A DNA stretch of 64,000 nucleotides from Amoebophrya sp. A120 (taxonomy: Eukaryota > Sar > Dinophyceae > Syndiniales > Amoebophryaceae): NCBI GenBank assembly GCA_905178155.1, contig CAJINV010000003.1:3017715-3081714 (forward strand), written 5' to 3'. The position numbers and the translations under genes were made by a program. This document shows positions 9,786 to 22,962 of the stretch, piece by piece (the stretch's first letter is position 1; the number at the start of each line of letters is the position of its first letter). Under the pieces are notes generated by a model. The model ran no database searches and had not been told where the DNA came from. It saw only the letters and a program-made list of their open reading frames with translations.

Positions 9786-12700
9786 TCAGCGCTGATTCGT
9801 TCCTTGCGTGTTGGCTCCTTGATCGCCAGTTGTGGTCGTCGACGTTGTGGTGGTCGTCGACGTTGTCGTTGTTGTCTCTGCGCTACCCACCAGTTCTGGT
9901 GCTGCGGTGGTAGTTGTCGCTGTGTCCACTACGGGTGTGGCGGTGGTGGCTCCCTCGAACATATCGTCGCGGCCGAGAAACTCCTCCGTTGGTGAGCCGA
10001 AGTCCGCCAGGATAATCCGCTTCTTGATGTAGGTGTTCTCACTGTCGTCCTCTTTGCAGTGTGTTGCGCGTACGCAGGCTGTGTGGCATCCTGCAGCGTC
10101 CGCAATCGTTGCGAAAACACTTTTCCACACGCATAGCCTGCGTGGAAACCCAAGAAAAGAATATCAAAAAATGCATACTTACTTAGCAAGCTGAAGCTCT
10201 CTCTTCCTGGGCGCGCAGCCAATCTTCTAGGCGGCTCATGTGGGCCGTTCTCCCCGTAAGTTGGGCACGTAAGCGTCACACCATCACGGCTCATTGAGTT
10301 GTTCGCTGCAGCAAAGAAAGATCAGCGAGTGGCAATAAATTCGATCGCGAAATCCGGATGGTACTTATTCTCATGTTGCTTCTGTGCCGGGCTGTATCTA
10401 TTTTACAAAGTTTTCATTACCGTGGGGACTGATCCATGCAACGGACATGACGCAAATATGGAGAAAATGTGTTTTCATCGGGATAAATGTTTTGCATTCT
10501 TCTTTGGTTTTCGCGGTCTCCGTTGCATCGTTGGCTCATCCCAGTCAAAGATGCTCCCTGTCCCTCCCTCCGTAGAAAAAGCAACAAAACCCAACTTTTT
10601 TACTGCAACATGGAGTATTTGGTACATCAAGTCAACATAATGCCAGATCGTAAATGAAGCGCAAGTTCCTCGGTCGCGACGCGCACTTTGTCGTGCACAA
10701 CCTCTTCAGGCTTAAATACCGATGCTGTCGCCCTCTCGTCTTTACCAACGGGGTCTGGCTATACTCTTTGACCACAAAAACAACTCCGCGGTAACTCATG
10801 ACCTATCACACAACATTCGTCCCGGAACTGGGCGGAGCCACTTGAAGATCTTAGGATACCGCGAAGAGTTTGTTGACGCAGTGCGGACCACTCTCCACAA
10901 ACACGATGTCGCCGAGTTCTGCCTGAAGTGAATTTGTTCGTTAGTTTCCTTCTTCATCCTGGTATCAATCAATCAATAGTACGCTGGGACGTGCGGGACC
11001 CGCTGTGCGGTATACGAAAATGTATGCTCGTAGAAAGGCTGCAAAGTCGGTGACGCTGTCGCTGTATCAACTGCTTTCTGCGACTGAACATGAGAGAACC
11101 TAAACCTGTATGTAGATGTATGTACCTCTGTGCTGTGGATAGTGAAATCGTTGGCGGTTTCATCCCATTTTCTGATCTCCTTGGGAAACTCGTCGCTCTT
11201 TGTCGTGTCGGGGTTGAAGTAGACGAACCCACCGCAGTCCTAGTTTTGATCGTAGGGTTCTTGTGAGATACGATACGACCAAGTAGAACAGCTGCACGCC
11301 AAGCCGCACATATTCTGTTTGTACTGGACGACTATGTTTGCATTTGCTCAGCATCATAACTAATGCATTCAGCCTACGTGCGGATGGATTACGAAGCACG
11401 CGGAATAATGGTCTTATTTGCTGCTGTATCCTCAACACATGAGCAACTCGGATATTCGAGTTAAGTACCTTGTCTTTCGAGCCCATTATGCAGTTGAAAA
11501 AATTTCGTCCTGCGAGTCAGGCACTACTCAGTGGTATGTTCGCTATGTTGTTTCTACTGTGCAGCGTCGCTTGATGTGAGCGCACTTTCACATATCTGGG
11601 CATGCGGTCCAAGGTCTTCGACTACAACCTTTGGAAATCTAGCATGCAAACGAAGGCAATACTTTTTTCAACTCCATAGACATTTCGGCTGCAATATCCA
11701 ACTGCAGGCCTGTGGATCCCGATTCTGCTTTGGACGATATGAAGGGGCGAAGGCTCTATTTCCTCCCCACAAAGACAACTATTTTAATGAACAAGCTCGC
11801 ATTTGCAAATTCGCACACGCAAATATAATCTATTTCATCAGATTGCAGCAAGTACAAGAGCTTCGGATTTGGGTTTCCACATCGGATTTGGACAGAGCCG
11901 CCGCGAAGCGCCCTTGTCGTACAAAAGCGCCACTACACAAGTCGCAAACAGTAGTTGTGTGTGGGGTGGAAACAGGTCGTTGCAATGTCGCAATCAGAAT
12001 TGCGTGTTTTTTCGGTTGGCCCCATCGGCAAAATTCGGTGCGCCCCTGGGGTATCGGGTGGACAAAACGACGATAGCGCTGCGACGCTGCTTGGGGACAA
12101 CTTCTCTGTTGCACATGCACTTGTTATTCACGGAATCACATTTACCCGTACTCTTCTGCATCCGGAATGATCTGTGACGAGATTGCAGACCGAAGTCGTA
12201 CTTTATTTGCAAAAATCCAGCAGCAGAGAATTCATATTTTGCCAGCCGTCCGGGCAGCGCTGGCCACGTTCATTCAGGATTATGTGGATACTTGGCTCGT
12301 AGTTGTCCACATTAGCGTCGAAATGGGACATGATGGTGGCATTGGTCACACCTTCGGTGAAAGTTGGTAAGTAATACAATTTGATCGATTCATTTTTTGC
12401 TTTACAAGGTTCAAGCGCGGCGACAAATTCTAATCATCCAAAAAAACGTGCTGCGAAAATGCATTTCCAACAATGATATCCATGCAACTCCTTTCGTAGC
12501 GGAACACCATGTCATTGCTGACGAAAAATGAGGATTTAAAAATCAGTTCGGCTTCACTGCCGCTGTTCCCGCGCACAAGCATCTAGATTGATCCTCGTCT
12601 TTAAAAGCAGCTCACCTTTCGCTTGCATGTCGCGCTTAGCCAGTTCGGTGAGACAGGGATACTCCACAGCAATCGCGTGAATGCCATCCGTGCAATCTTG

Positions 12701-13931
12701 CCGCTTGAATTGCACAAAGGACATCTTGGGACGCCAATCCTTGATGAAACGTCGCTCCATTCGCTCCGAAATCAAATGCAAAAATGTCTGGGTCTGGAAG
12801 ATTCTAAACTTGTGACGCTGTCTCTGGCTTCGAAAAAAAATTGTATTGCGTGACCAGCAAGCGGAGTAGATTTTGTGCTCCCCGGAGACGGCATTTGTCA
12901 TGCTTAACAGACTGCGCTACTGAGCCCGGGGGGGTGCGGGGTCCGAGGGGTACACAAAGCACAGCCCATGCGGAATAGGCATAAGGAAGCGCTCTAAAAA
13001 TGAAAATCTGTCAAGATACTAGGCCATGCATTACAGGCATTACGGATCATGCAAAATATGCATGACAAATCTTGCAATCTCCCAGACCCAGACATTTACT
13101 TATTTTGCATTTGATATCCGAGAGCTTCTTCGAGAGCTCCTCCGCCTTGTGCACCGACAGTCGCATATCGACCATCTCTATGCATGGCAAATGTAGATAT
13201 ACTATCTGGCTGCGGACAAAATAAAGCGCAGACTTGCAATGCGTCTTGTGTGCGGGGGGCACACAAAAACCTGAACCTGCTGTCTTGCCTGACTACTAAA
13301 AACCGCCTAGGCTTGGTCGAGTTGACAGGACGGTGCTCACATGCAGGATAGGAGGCATCGAGAAACCTCGCAGATGAATCCGTGATATTACGAGGTCCTG
13401 GATTCTAGAACTCGTGGACCTCATGGAGAAGTTGCATGAAAAACGTCTAGAGCCTTGCAAACCTCCCAGATGCACGTCACTTTGCAGCGCATATTCTCGT
13501 GCTCCAGTTCCGAATACCGTCCCTCCAGCGCTTCAATCCGCGTCTGATACATTATCGAAAGGAAAAATCCCCCCTCCTTATATCGAAAACGAAATTTGTG
13601 ATGCTGTATTTGAGGTCACAAATCGCCTTGCCATGCTAGAAGGCCAAGAGCCGCAGTCGTGGCCTCGTTTGCAGGCAATTTGTGATGCTGTTTCCCACTC
13701 TCAGCTGCCTCCTATCATGCGGAAGATGCAAGGCTTCCCCACGCCACCCAGCACTACAGTCCGCATCTTTTCCCGTGTAGCATGACAAAGCTGATTTGTG
13801 ACAACAAATCTGCATCACAGATTTCCGTTTTGATATGGGGAGGGGGGATGTTTCCTTTTGATATACATCACAGCTTCCCGATCCCTCTGCGCGAGCGCGG
13901 CCTCCAGCTCCTTCTGCATTTTTCGATCGCG
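9786..13931 (-). CDS. Secreted-family protein, copy 4, with coiled-coil N-terminal region (5' end unresolved)
   Basis: Recognisable exon pieces, 5' to 3': 13869-13931 and 13498-13547 (coiled coil RDRKMQKELEAALAQRDREA, then YQTRIEALEGRYSELEHE), 13118-13177 (MVDMRLSVHKAEELSKKLSE), about 12590-12769 (RMERRFIKDWRPKMSFVQF), from 12351 (GVTNATIMSHFDAN), about 11995-12080 (PQGRTEFCRWG), about 11685-11734 (SGSTGLQLDIAAEM), 11467-11487 (GSKDK), 11126-11239 (DCGGFVYFNPD), 10860-10922 (GDIVFVESGPHC), about 10670-10721 (VFKPEEVVHDKVRVATEEL) and 9786-10090 (CVRATHCKEDDSENTYIKKRIILADFG, then a Thr-rich tail). Order matches copies 2 and 3. Several junctions are introner elements. The cysteine of EMCSKNK is missing here. 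The signal exon was not found; it may lie between 13.9 and 15.3 kb. Confidence 0.65.
10722..10855 (-). mobile_element. Intron with target-duplication borders in copy 4
   Basis: ATACCG occurs on both sides (10716-10721 and 10856-10861). Removing one copy plus the segment joins KLFA to VFKPEE in frame. There is no AG at the 3' border in the right phase. Inverted ends are not obvious, so this may be a decayed introner. Confidence 0.4.
11488..11680 (-). mobile_element. Introner element in copy 4 (TIR, TSD CATT)
   Basis: The ends TATGCAGTTGAAAAAATTTC and TATGGAGTTGAAAAAAGTAT (on opposite strands) are near-identical. CATT flanks it at 11484-11487 and 11681-11684. Splicing joins AAEM to GSKDK and then DCGGF, matching AAEMCSKNKDCGGF of copies 2 and 3. 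Confidence 0.8.
11735..11994 (-). mobile_element. Introner element in copy 4 (subterminal inverted repeats)
   Basis: The subterminal stretches CTATTTCCTCCCCACAAAGA (plus strand, near 11756) and CTGTTTCCACCCCACACACA (reverse strand, near 11970) match. Removal joins the KKHAILI end to SKAESGSTGLQ, collinear with HAVMTKAEYAGSTMLQ of copy 2. The exact borders are uncertain. Confidence 0.55.
12770..13117 (-). mobile_element. Introner element in copy 4 (TIR ATCAAATGCAAAA, TSD CCGA)
   Basis: The left end ATCAAATGCAAAAATGTCTG and the right end (reverse strand) ATCAAATGCAAAATAAGTAA, then ATGTCTGGGTCTGG, match apart from a 4-nt insertion. CCGA flanks at 12766-12769 and 13118-13121. Splicing gives EELSKKLSERMERRFIKDW in frame. 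The GTCTGGGTCTGG core is shared with the element at 35207-35468, so the two are one family. Confidence 0.85.
13179..13493 (-). mobile_element. Introner element in copy 4 (TIR TATGC)
   Basis: The ends TATGCATGGCAAATG (left) and TATGCGCTGCAAAGTG (right, reverse strand) are alike, with a shared ATCTGG further in. Flanks TCTC and TTCTC form a 4-bp duplication. Splicing joins RYSELEHE to MVDMRLSVHK, a continuous coiled coil. Confidence 0.7.
13553..13863 (-). mobile_element. Introner element in copy 4 (TIR TATCGAAAGG, TSD TACAT)
   Basis: The left end TATCGAAAGGAAAAATCCCC and right end (reverse strand) TATCAAAAGGAAACATCCCC match; TACAT flanks at 13548-13552 and 13864-13868. Splicing gives QRDREAVMYQTRIEALEG in frame. 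Confidence 0.85.
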
Positions 13932-15357
13932 CTGAGAGGTCGAAATCATCAATTCTTACGGATTGCGTGTGAGATTCCGATCATTGCTGAGATTCAGGTA
14001 CGATACCACCGGACCGAAAAACACAGCAGCTTTGTTTTCACACATACGATTACGAGGCCGAAAAACATTGAAGTTGATATAGAAAATGCAAGTATGCAGA
14101 ACGCTAGATGGGGATGGATCCAAACAGGGATACAAATTGACGTATAATAGCCTCTTCCGCTCTCCTTCTCTATGTCGTCTTCTGCAGTACAACTAGAGGA
14201 AGAATTTATTCATACCAGAAATCGCATGCCCGCGATACTCGGTAGATTCGTCGAAACGAGGAGAAGCTGCGCACACGCAGTCCCCATCATTCGCCTGCAG
14301 GTTCGCAGTATCATCGTTGCACGCCGGTCGCCTGCCACAGTACCCTCCCTTTTCTGCGTTTTGCAAACAGCCTCCTCCTTTCGTGTTTCGCAACAAGAGG
14401 TCTCGCCAGGGTCTTGACCGTCAGAGAAGTCGGCTGAATAATTTCTCAGCTCGTACTACCCCAACTCCTACCGCACCACTGCATCATTCTGTGCTTCGTC
14501 CCTGCCGTATGCCATTCCTGTTCTTTTCGACGCACATCATGAATTCATCCACGGACTCGAAAAAGTAACACCCGGTTTGTGGCAGTGAGGTAGAATAGAA
14601 AGACCGCAGCAATTTTCTTCTCCAAGACAAACCCTTTTTGTTTTACAACCCCCCGAACACTAGAAGAGACAACTTCTCGATCCTCTCACATTGTGCAGTT
14701 GTAGACAGAATCTCTCTGAGGTGACACCACGTAACATATCCTGAGTTGGCTTTGACACTTTACAACCTCTCGAAGCAGGTCGTATGGGAAACGATACTGT
14801 ACTTGAACAGATTTGGTCACACAAGACCGCAATAGATGCATACACTCGTCTTGCAGTTTCATCCGTCCCTGCGCAGGGACTGCAAAATAAAGATGACATT
14901 GAAAATAGTTTTCCGTTTTGTGTAGCGATTCTGTTTCTTCTTAGCTTCTCGTCATGTCGTTTCGGCATAGTGAAAACCGGGAGCTTCATAGCACATGAGC
15001 CGTCACCGCAAAACAGTGTGGGTTCTTTTCGCGTGATGTTTATTGTTTCCCCACGGGCGGCTGTCGCTTTGGAGTTACTATCTTTTAAAAAAGTTGTACT
15101 TTGGAGTCAGTAGTAGCTACTCCAACTACGTCTGCCGCGGGGGGCGCGGAGGGTGTCGCTGGGGTTGTGCAGACGAGCCGGTTCGGTCCTCATCCTCCTA
15201 GGTCGTTTTTGTTTCCTCTCACTTCCACATCGGCAGTTAGACAAGACCAGGAGCTACTGCGGGGAGGCAGCAGGGCTGGAACAGAAGACGACGGCTACAA
15301 GACGGCTCTTGTCGCAGCTCGAGCTTTATCATAAAGACCTTTGACACTGGGCGACTT
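13932..15357. other. Region upstream of copy 4 and downstream of Rpt3; no gene resolved
   Basis: The first exon(s) of copy 4 should lie here but I could not identify a signal exon with confidence. A minus-strand frame around 14193-14396 holds several cysteines (CNDDTANLQANDGDCVC) but has no family match. A CAG acceptor at 13932-13934 shows that the coding exon at 13931 has something upstream. Confidence 0.35.
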
Positions 15358-17901
<2,544 letters not shown>

Positions 17902-18646
17902 AAGTAGATCAAAAACGAAGGGTTAAACTTGTTCAATGAATCGGAGCGAGGTCGTGGTATTTTTCCCAGAATTGTACATGTGGAAGCGCTTATAGTTGCA
18001 CCAAAAGGCGGTGTATCCGGAGCAGATTCGAGATAGTACCAGTGGCTTGCGGTATCATAATATACAGACGTGCGTCACGTTTGAATAAACTGTTTTCATA
18101 TTTCTGATCTTGGTGGTGGTTCGACGTCGCTGAGGCATTATTATGAGTCAAAGTTGTTTCCAAGTTGTTGACTGTCGGCAGGAGTTAGGAACGCATGGTC
18201 CCCGCGCCACGGCCACGGTTGGCATTAAGCTAGAAAAAACTGATCGAAGATTGTGCAAAGATGGCATGATGATGGACTTGATCTTTTTGTTGCTCTTTTT
18301 CTTAAAATGACTGTCATGCGTCACTGACAGTGGTCGCAATCACAAAGCTTGTTTGGTTTCTCTGAACAGCGTTAAATCAGCAGATGAGGCAGCGCGCTGC
18401 GATTGCGGCGAGCAGCTGCGGTCTCGTTCATAGATGCGTTTTCTTTGTCGGGCTTAATTTGCGCTGTGAAGAACTTGTTTTTATGCGGTTAGAACAAATG
18501 TCGCTTCTACTACGTGTAGTTTAGATCATAGTATGTTGCGCGGCGCGTCTCCAGGTCGTGGTTGTAGGCTACAGTAGTACCACCAGCAGCACCAGAGCGC
18601 TAGTACAGTGGATCTCCTACAACGGAAAACAAACTGCCCAGACTCT
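17902..18646. other. Spacer between the GDAP2-like gene 1 and Rpt3
   Basis: About 745 nt without a supportable gene. It holds the 5' flank of Rpt3 and the 3' flank of the GDAP2-like gene. Confidence 0.5.
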
Positions 18647-21502
18647 CTACCACCAGTTTCCGAAAAGCGACTCGTTCCTTTCTTGCTCGTAGTTGCGAAT
18701 ACACGGCGCCAGCTCCAGCCCGGGGAAGTTGAGCCACCGCGTGAGCTCGGCGATGGATTCGAAGTAGATGCTGTTTTCGTAGAGACTCTCCGGTATGTAG
18801 TAGCTGAGCAAGGCAAACGCCGCCTTGAAGGACAAGGTGGGGTGCAAGACGAGCAGGTTCTGCAGGAACCGCGAGTACTTGAATTGCGAGATCCGGATCA
18901 GCTCTTTCCAGACGTCCAGAATCGCGTTCGCGGAGGCCATACCCCCGTGGGCGTAGACAATCAGAAAGCTGGCGTTCGAGTACGGCTCGATCTTGGATAC
19001 GATGTATCTGAAAATCCGATTTTTGCATACTTAAAACTACATGTTACTCCTCTACGTACCTACTACTTCTAGGACGAGGCCACTCGAACATAAGCGCGTC
19101 GTGTGTGACCAGACAACTGGAGCAAGAGGAGCAAAAGCCGCATTTCACCCAAAATGTGGAAAATCAATATTATGGTGTAGGAAATCGAAAGGACAAATCC
19201 GGCATCTTCATGATCTGACTTAATCGAAAAATAACTGCACGGGGAGTAGCTAAAAAGCAAATAAGTGCTCCTTCTAGTTTTTACCGAATCAGGATGTCCT
19301 GCTCGTATCGTGCGATGGGGATGAGCGCTTCCGAGAAAACGATGACATGCCTCCCAAGCTGGTCTTTGCCCGCGTACACTAGAAACTCAAACCTGTCTAG
19401 CTCGCGCATCGTGGAGGCATACGCCGGTGACGCCGCCTCGCGAAGGTATCTGTGTTGTTTCGCGTTTGAAACAATGGAGAGAAATATTTCACATCGACAA
19501 CATCTCATCTTCTCAGTGTAAACTAACTCCATTGCAGGAACGTCAAGAGCTGCATTATGGAAAAATCATGCGAAATAGAGTCGTCCCACACATCATACTA
19601 CAGTCTACTATCAATCGACCAAAACCTCAATCTGTACCTGAGGTAGATATGGTGCAGGTCGTTCGTGCTTTCGACGTCCCAGAGCGTGGCGTCGAGGCGC
19701 GCAACCTCTTTCTCGGTCCAATCCGCGTGGAATTCCGTGGAAAATCCGTGCAAGTCGTCCGGCTCGTGGCCCGCCGGATCCGGGAGACCCTTTTTCCTTA
19801 CGGCGGTGGTGGCGTTGTCGTCCGACTCTTCCTCCTCCTCCTGCCGCCGGCGGGCGACGAAGTCCGGCACCTTGAGCACGCGGTCCGCGGACTGCTCCTC
19901 CTCCCCGGTGGCGGTTCCGAAGGAAAAGTCGGGGCCCACGAGGGCCATGCCGGCCACGGAATCCTCGGGCGACCGGGGAAAATAGAGCTGCAGCAGCGTC
20001 TGTGCAAGCTCGTACTCGGCCTGGTGCTCGGTGTACAGAACGACGGTGAGCGGCTGCGGGGGCACAAAGGTGGGATTATTGTTGCTACTACCACCGGCCG
20101 CACCCACGGCCGCCTGCTGCAACTTGGGGAGCCACCGCCGCAGGGTGCGGAACACCACGTGCAGGCACTGGTCCAGCGGAAATTGCTTCTCTGCGGCGTA
20201 CTGCAGGGGAAAGGCGAGGGATTTTATGCTGTTGGGCACCTCGTAGCACAACCCGGTCACGTTCCGCACGCACTGCGAGAGCGTGTTCTTGGCCGCCGTC
20301 GTGTATTTCTCCTTGTAGTTCGGGCCGCAGAAGGGGAGGACCTTGGAGCAGTGCAAATTCCCGAAGTTCCCCTTCATCACTTGCGCCTCCCCGCTCCGCA
20401 TGCGCTCCGCGTTGCAGAGCTCGGTTATCAACTTTGCGCCACCCAAACTCAGCAACCTGTGACGAGTCACGAATTGTATCTTTTCTATGCAATCGGCTTT
20501 GGGTTTGGATGCATAAGAACTACCCGCTCTTTACATCATTATGTCACAACCAGATACCATGTAAGTTAGACGTTCAGTCACATCTTCTAGAGGATTCCTT
20601 TACTTGTTGCCAACATGTAGATGTAGTTGTAAGTATCTATACCTATGTCCGGTCGATTTTGTGAGGGAGCTGTAGCTGAAGTCGAAGGCTACTGCGTCTA
20701 CCTCTAGCGATGCCACGTCCCCGCAGAAGAGGCGGACCCGGGTGTTCAGCGGCTGGTCCACTCCAAACGGGCTTCCCGGCGCCGCGGTGGAACTGCTGCT
20801 GCCTCCGCTTTGGAAGTTCTGGAACTTCTCGGCCGCGTTTCCCGTGCTCGCCCAGGTCGGCACGGCGTTCAGTGGCGTTTTCGGCACGTAGTCCCTCGGG
20901 GGCGCGTCCAAGAGATTTTGTTCCCACAATTCGTTGTGCCTCTCCGCCAGCCATTGGAGCGCGTCTATGGGCGGGCGGTTGCCGCCAGGCTCACCGTTGT
21001 TGTGCCCCCCGTAGCCAGCACCGAGTGGTGGCGAGTTTGAGTGATCATGATCTACTCGCGGCGGGAAATTACTAGGCGTGCCACTGTTGAAATTTGTTCC
21101 ACCATGGTATGATCTTTGCGGACTGCCGGGTGGGGGCGCCTCGGGTGCTGCCCCGCCCGGAAAAGAAGAACCCGCGTAGTTGTAGCTGCTGCCATTGTTG
21201 TAGTACGCGCTTTCAGTTGTCGTGGTATTCGCCCCCGGGTAGCCGTTGCTGGGGTAGGTGTTGTAATTCGCGGGGGTCGTGTAGTTCGCTGATGGAGGGG
21301 GCCCTTGATGTGCGCCGTTCGGGTAGGAGTTGGTGCCTTGGCCTGATGGTCTTTGCTGGTTGTTCATGTACTGGTAGGCACGCTGGTCCGCATTTTCGTC
21401 GTAAAACATCTTCTCGACTGCAACAGTGGCGTCGTTCCAAATCGAGCCGCTTTGGTGCCTGGCTTGCTGGGAAGTCCCGACAAACGGGCCGCCAATTGTC
21501 AT
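18647..21502 (-). CDS. GDAP2-like protein 1: macro domain plus CRAL-TRIO domain
   Basis: Four exons: 20643-21502, 19638-20456, 19285-19449, 18647-19007; all introns GT-AG; 2205 nt, 734 residues. About 230 N-terminal residues are low-complexity (Asn, Gly, Pro, Tyr). The macro domain starts at RVRLFCGDVASLEVDAVAFD and continues through LGGAKLITELCNAERMRSGEAQVMKGNFGNL, GPNYKEKYTTAAKNTLSQC and VVFRTLRRWL, ending LLQLYFPRSPED as in animal GDAP2 (LPLYFPRS). A charged linker follows, then a Sec14/CRAL-TRIO module (FLVYAGKDQLGRHVIVFSEA, then FLIVYAHGG and FLQNLLVLHPTLSFKAAF). In the family the macro domain binds ADP-ribose-like ligands and the CRAL-TRIO fold binds lipids; the exact role is unknown. 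A second copy lies at 42.3-46.1 kb. Confidence 0.85.
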
Positions 21503-22962
21503 ATGTACAGTGTGATGAGTGCGCGCTGTACTATTAATTCGTACTAAACTACCTAGCTACTTGTGAAAGGAATAGCAAGCGTCGAAGTAAGTGATGTTGA
21601 CTGTGAATGATTATGGTGTGACGTGATGGTGACTCTGTAAATTTACAGCGTGACTATCAGAACAAAGTCAGACGAACAAAAATTCCTATAGTTAGCGGAG
21701 AACTTTCTTGTCATATGTTTCCGTAGCCACACTTGCGTCCCGTAACTTCTATCTCTATGCGAGCTAGACTACTAAAAAATGCTCTGTAGATCTAAAGCAG
21801 GCCCGATTTGAAAACAGCTTTCTTTGAAAGTGCTTCTTTCGTGGAGGTGGCTCCGTGTGGCTAACACGCCATCGCATGCTTCGATATTTTCATCGTCGCT
21901 AAGCGCATAGTCATGAAAAAAAAAGCTTCTTTTCCTTTCAAAAAGTTTATGGTCTAGCGTGGTTCAGAGCGACTAGCAGAGAAACGTGTAGTAACCTTTT
22001 TTAATTTTGTCGCTGTCGCTAGAGAGTGACGCAGACGTACGAAATGAGTTGTTAACAAAAAAAATTATTACAAGGGGTCCTTGTGGGCGCAACATGCCTT
22101 GTAGGTGGTCCTGTCATGATTTTGTGAGACTGGACGGTCAAAGGCGGTCATGGTCCCCGAGAACATCATTAAATGGATCCATGCAAAAATTGGCAAATTT
22201 CAATGAAACAGAACTTCTATCCTTCTTGAAATGTCTTTCCATACAGAATTAGGGAAAACCGATGTTGAAAATTCCAATCGTATTTTGAGCTGTTTATGCG
22301 GTCGAGAAGGTGTTAGTTTGCAAGGTTATCGTAATCCTTCCTTTGCGCACGAATAATGGTCAAATGAACGGAATTATTAGCTTCACGGGGGCGCGAACGA
22401 ATGCGTAGACACGAACGAACCGAGATCTTTCTTGCCTCTAAACCGACAAAAGATTGATTCTGGTTGCCGATCCCTGTGGACGTTGAAAACAACATGAACG
22501 TTTTCCGCATCGGGCTGACTGCACAACCGAGTGAGCCGCTATCAGCGAAGACCTCTTGATACTCACAATGACACTAATTTTCGCACAAGCATACAAAATA
22601 GAGCCGGTTTGATGGAGGAAATCTTTTCAGCCGAACTATCAGATCAAATGCACGAAGCCTGCTGTGAGTTGAGGAAAACACAAGATGACAGTTGATACAG
22701 ACAAAGGAAACAAATTTTCATGAGGACTTCTACAAATGGAGCTTACAAAAGAAACAAACGACAAAAAAGAGCTGTGTACTTAAATTGAGAGATGGGCTCG
22801 TCATTAGAAATTCGAAAATTAATTTGAAAGAATTCTTCGTTTTGTACAAAAGCAAGCAAAGCAAAAGAAAGTTGAGAGAAGTTTTTACAGTGTTTTTTGA
22901 TGAAAAGTACATTTTACAAAATGAAAATCCGGATAGCGAATGAATACAAACATTTGATTTTT
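21503..22962. other. Spacer, AT-rich, no gene seen
   Basis: About 1.46 kb between the carboxypeptidase and the GDAP2-like gene. A lysine-rich plus-strand frame at 22692-22943 looks like chance in AT-rich DNA. No repeat or RNA gene was recognised. Confidence 0.5.

Noticed and set aside
10299-10640. A plus-strand frame of 113 codons with a hydrophobic stretch
   Set aside because: It lies in the intron region of copy 4, on the opposite strand, with no family similarity.
19427-20569. A long plus-strand frame of about 380 codons
   Set aside because: It is antisense to the GDAP2-like gene 1 exons; the minus strand has the conserved domains and splice sites. It is open only because of GC-rich third positions.
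22692-22943. A lysine-rich 83-codon plus-strand frame
   Set aside because: Composition is that of random AT-rich sequence; no domain and no splice context.
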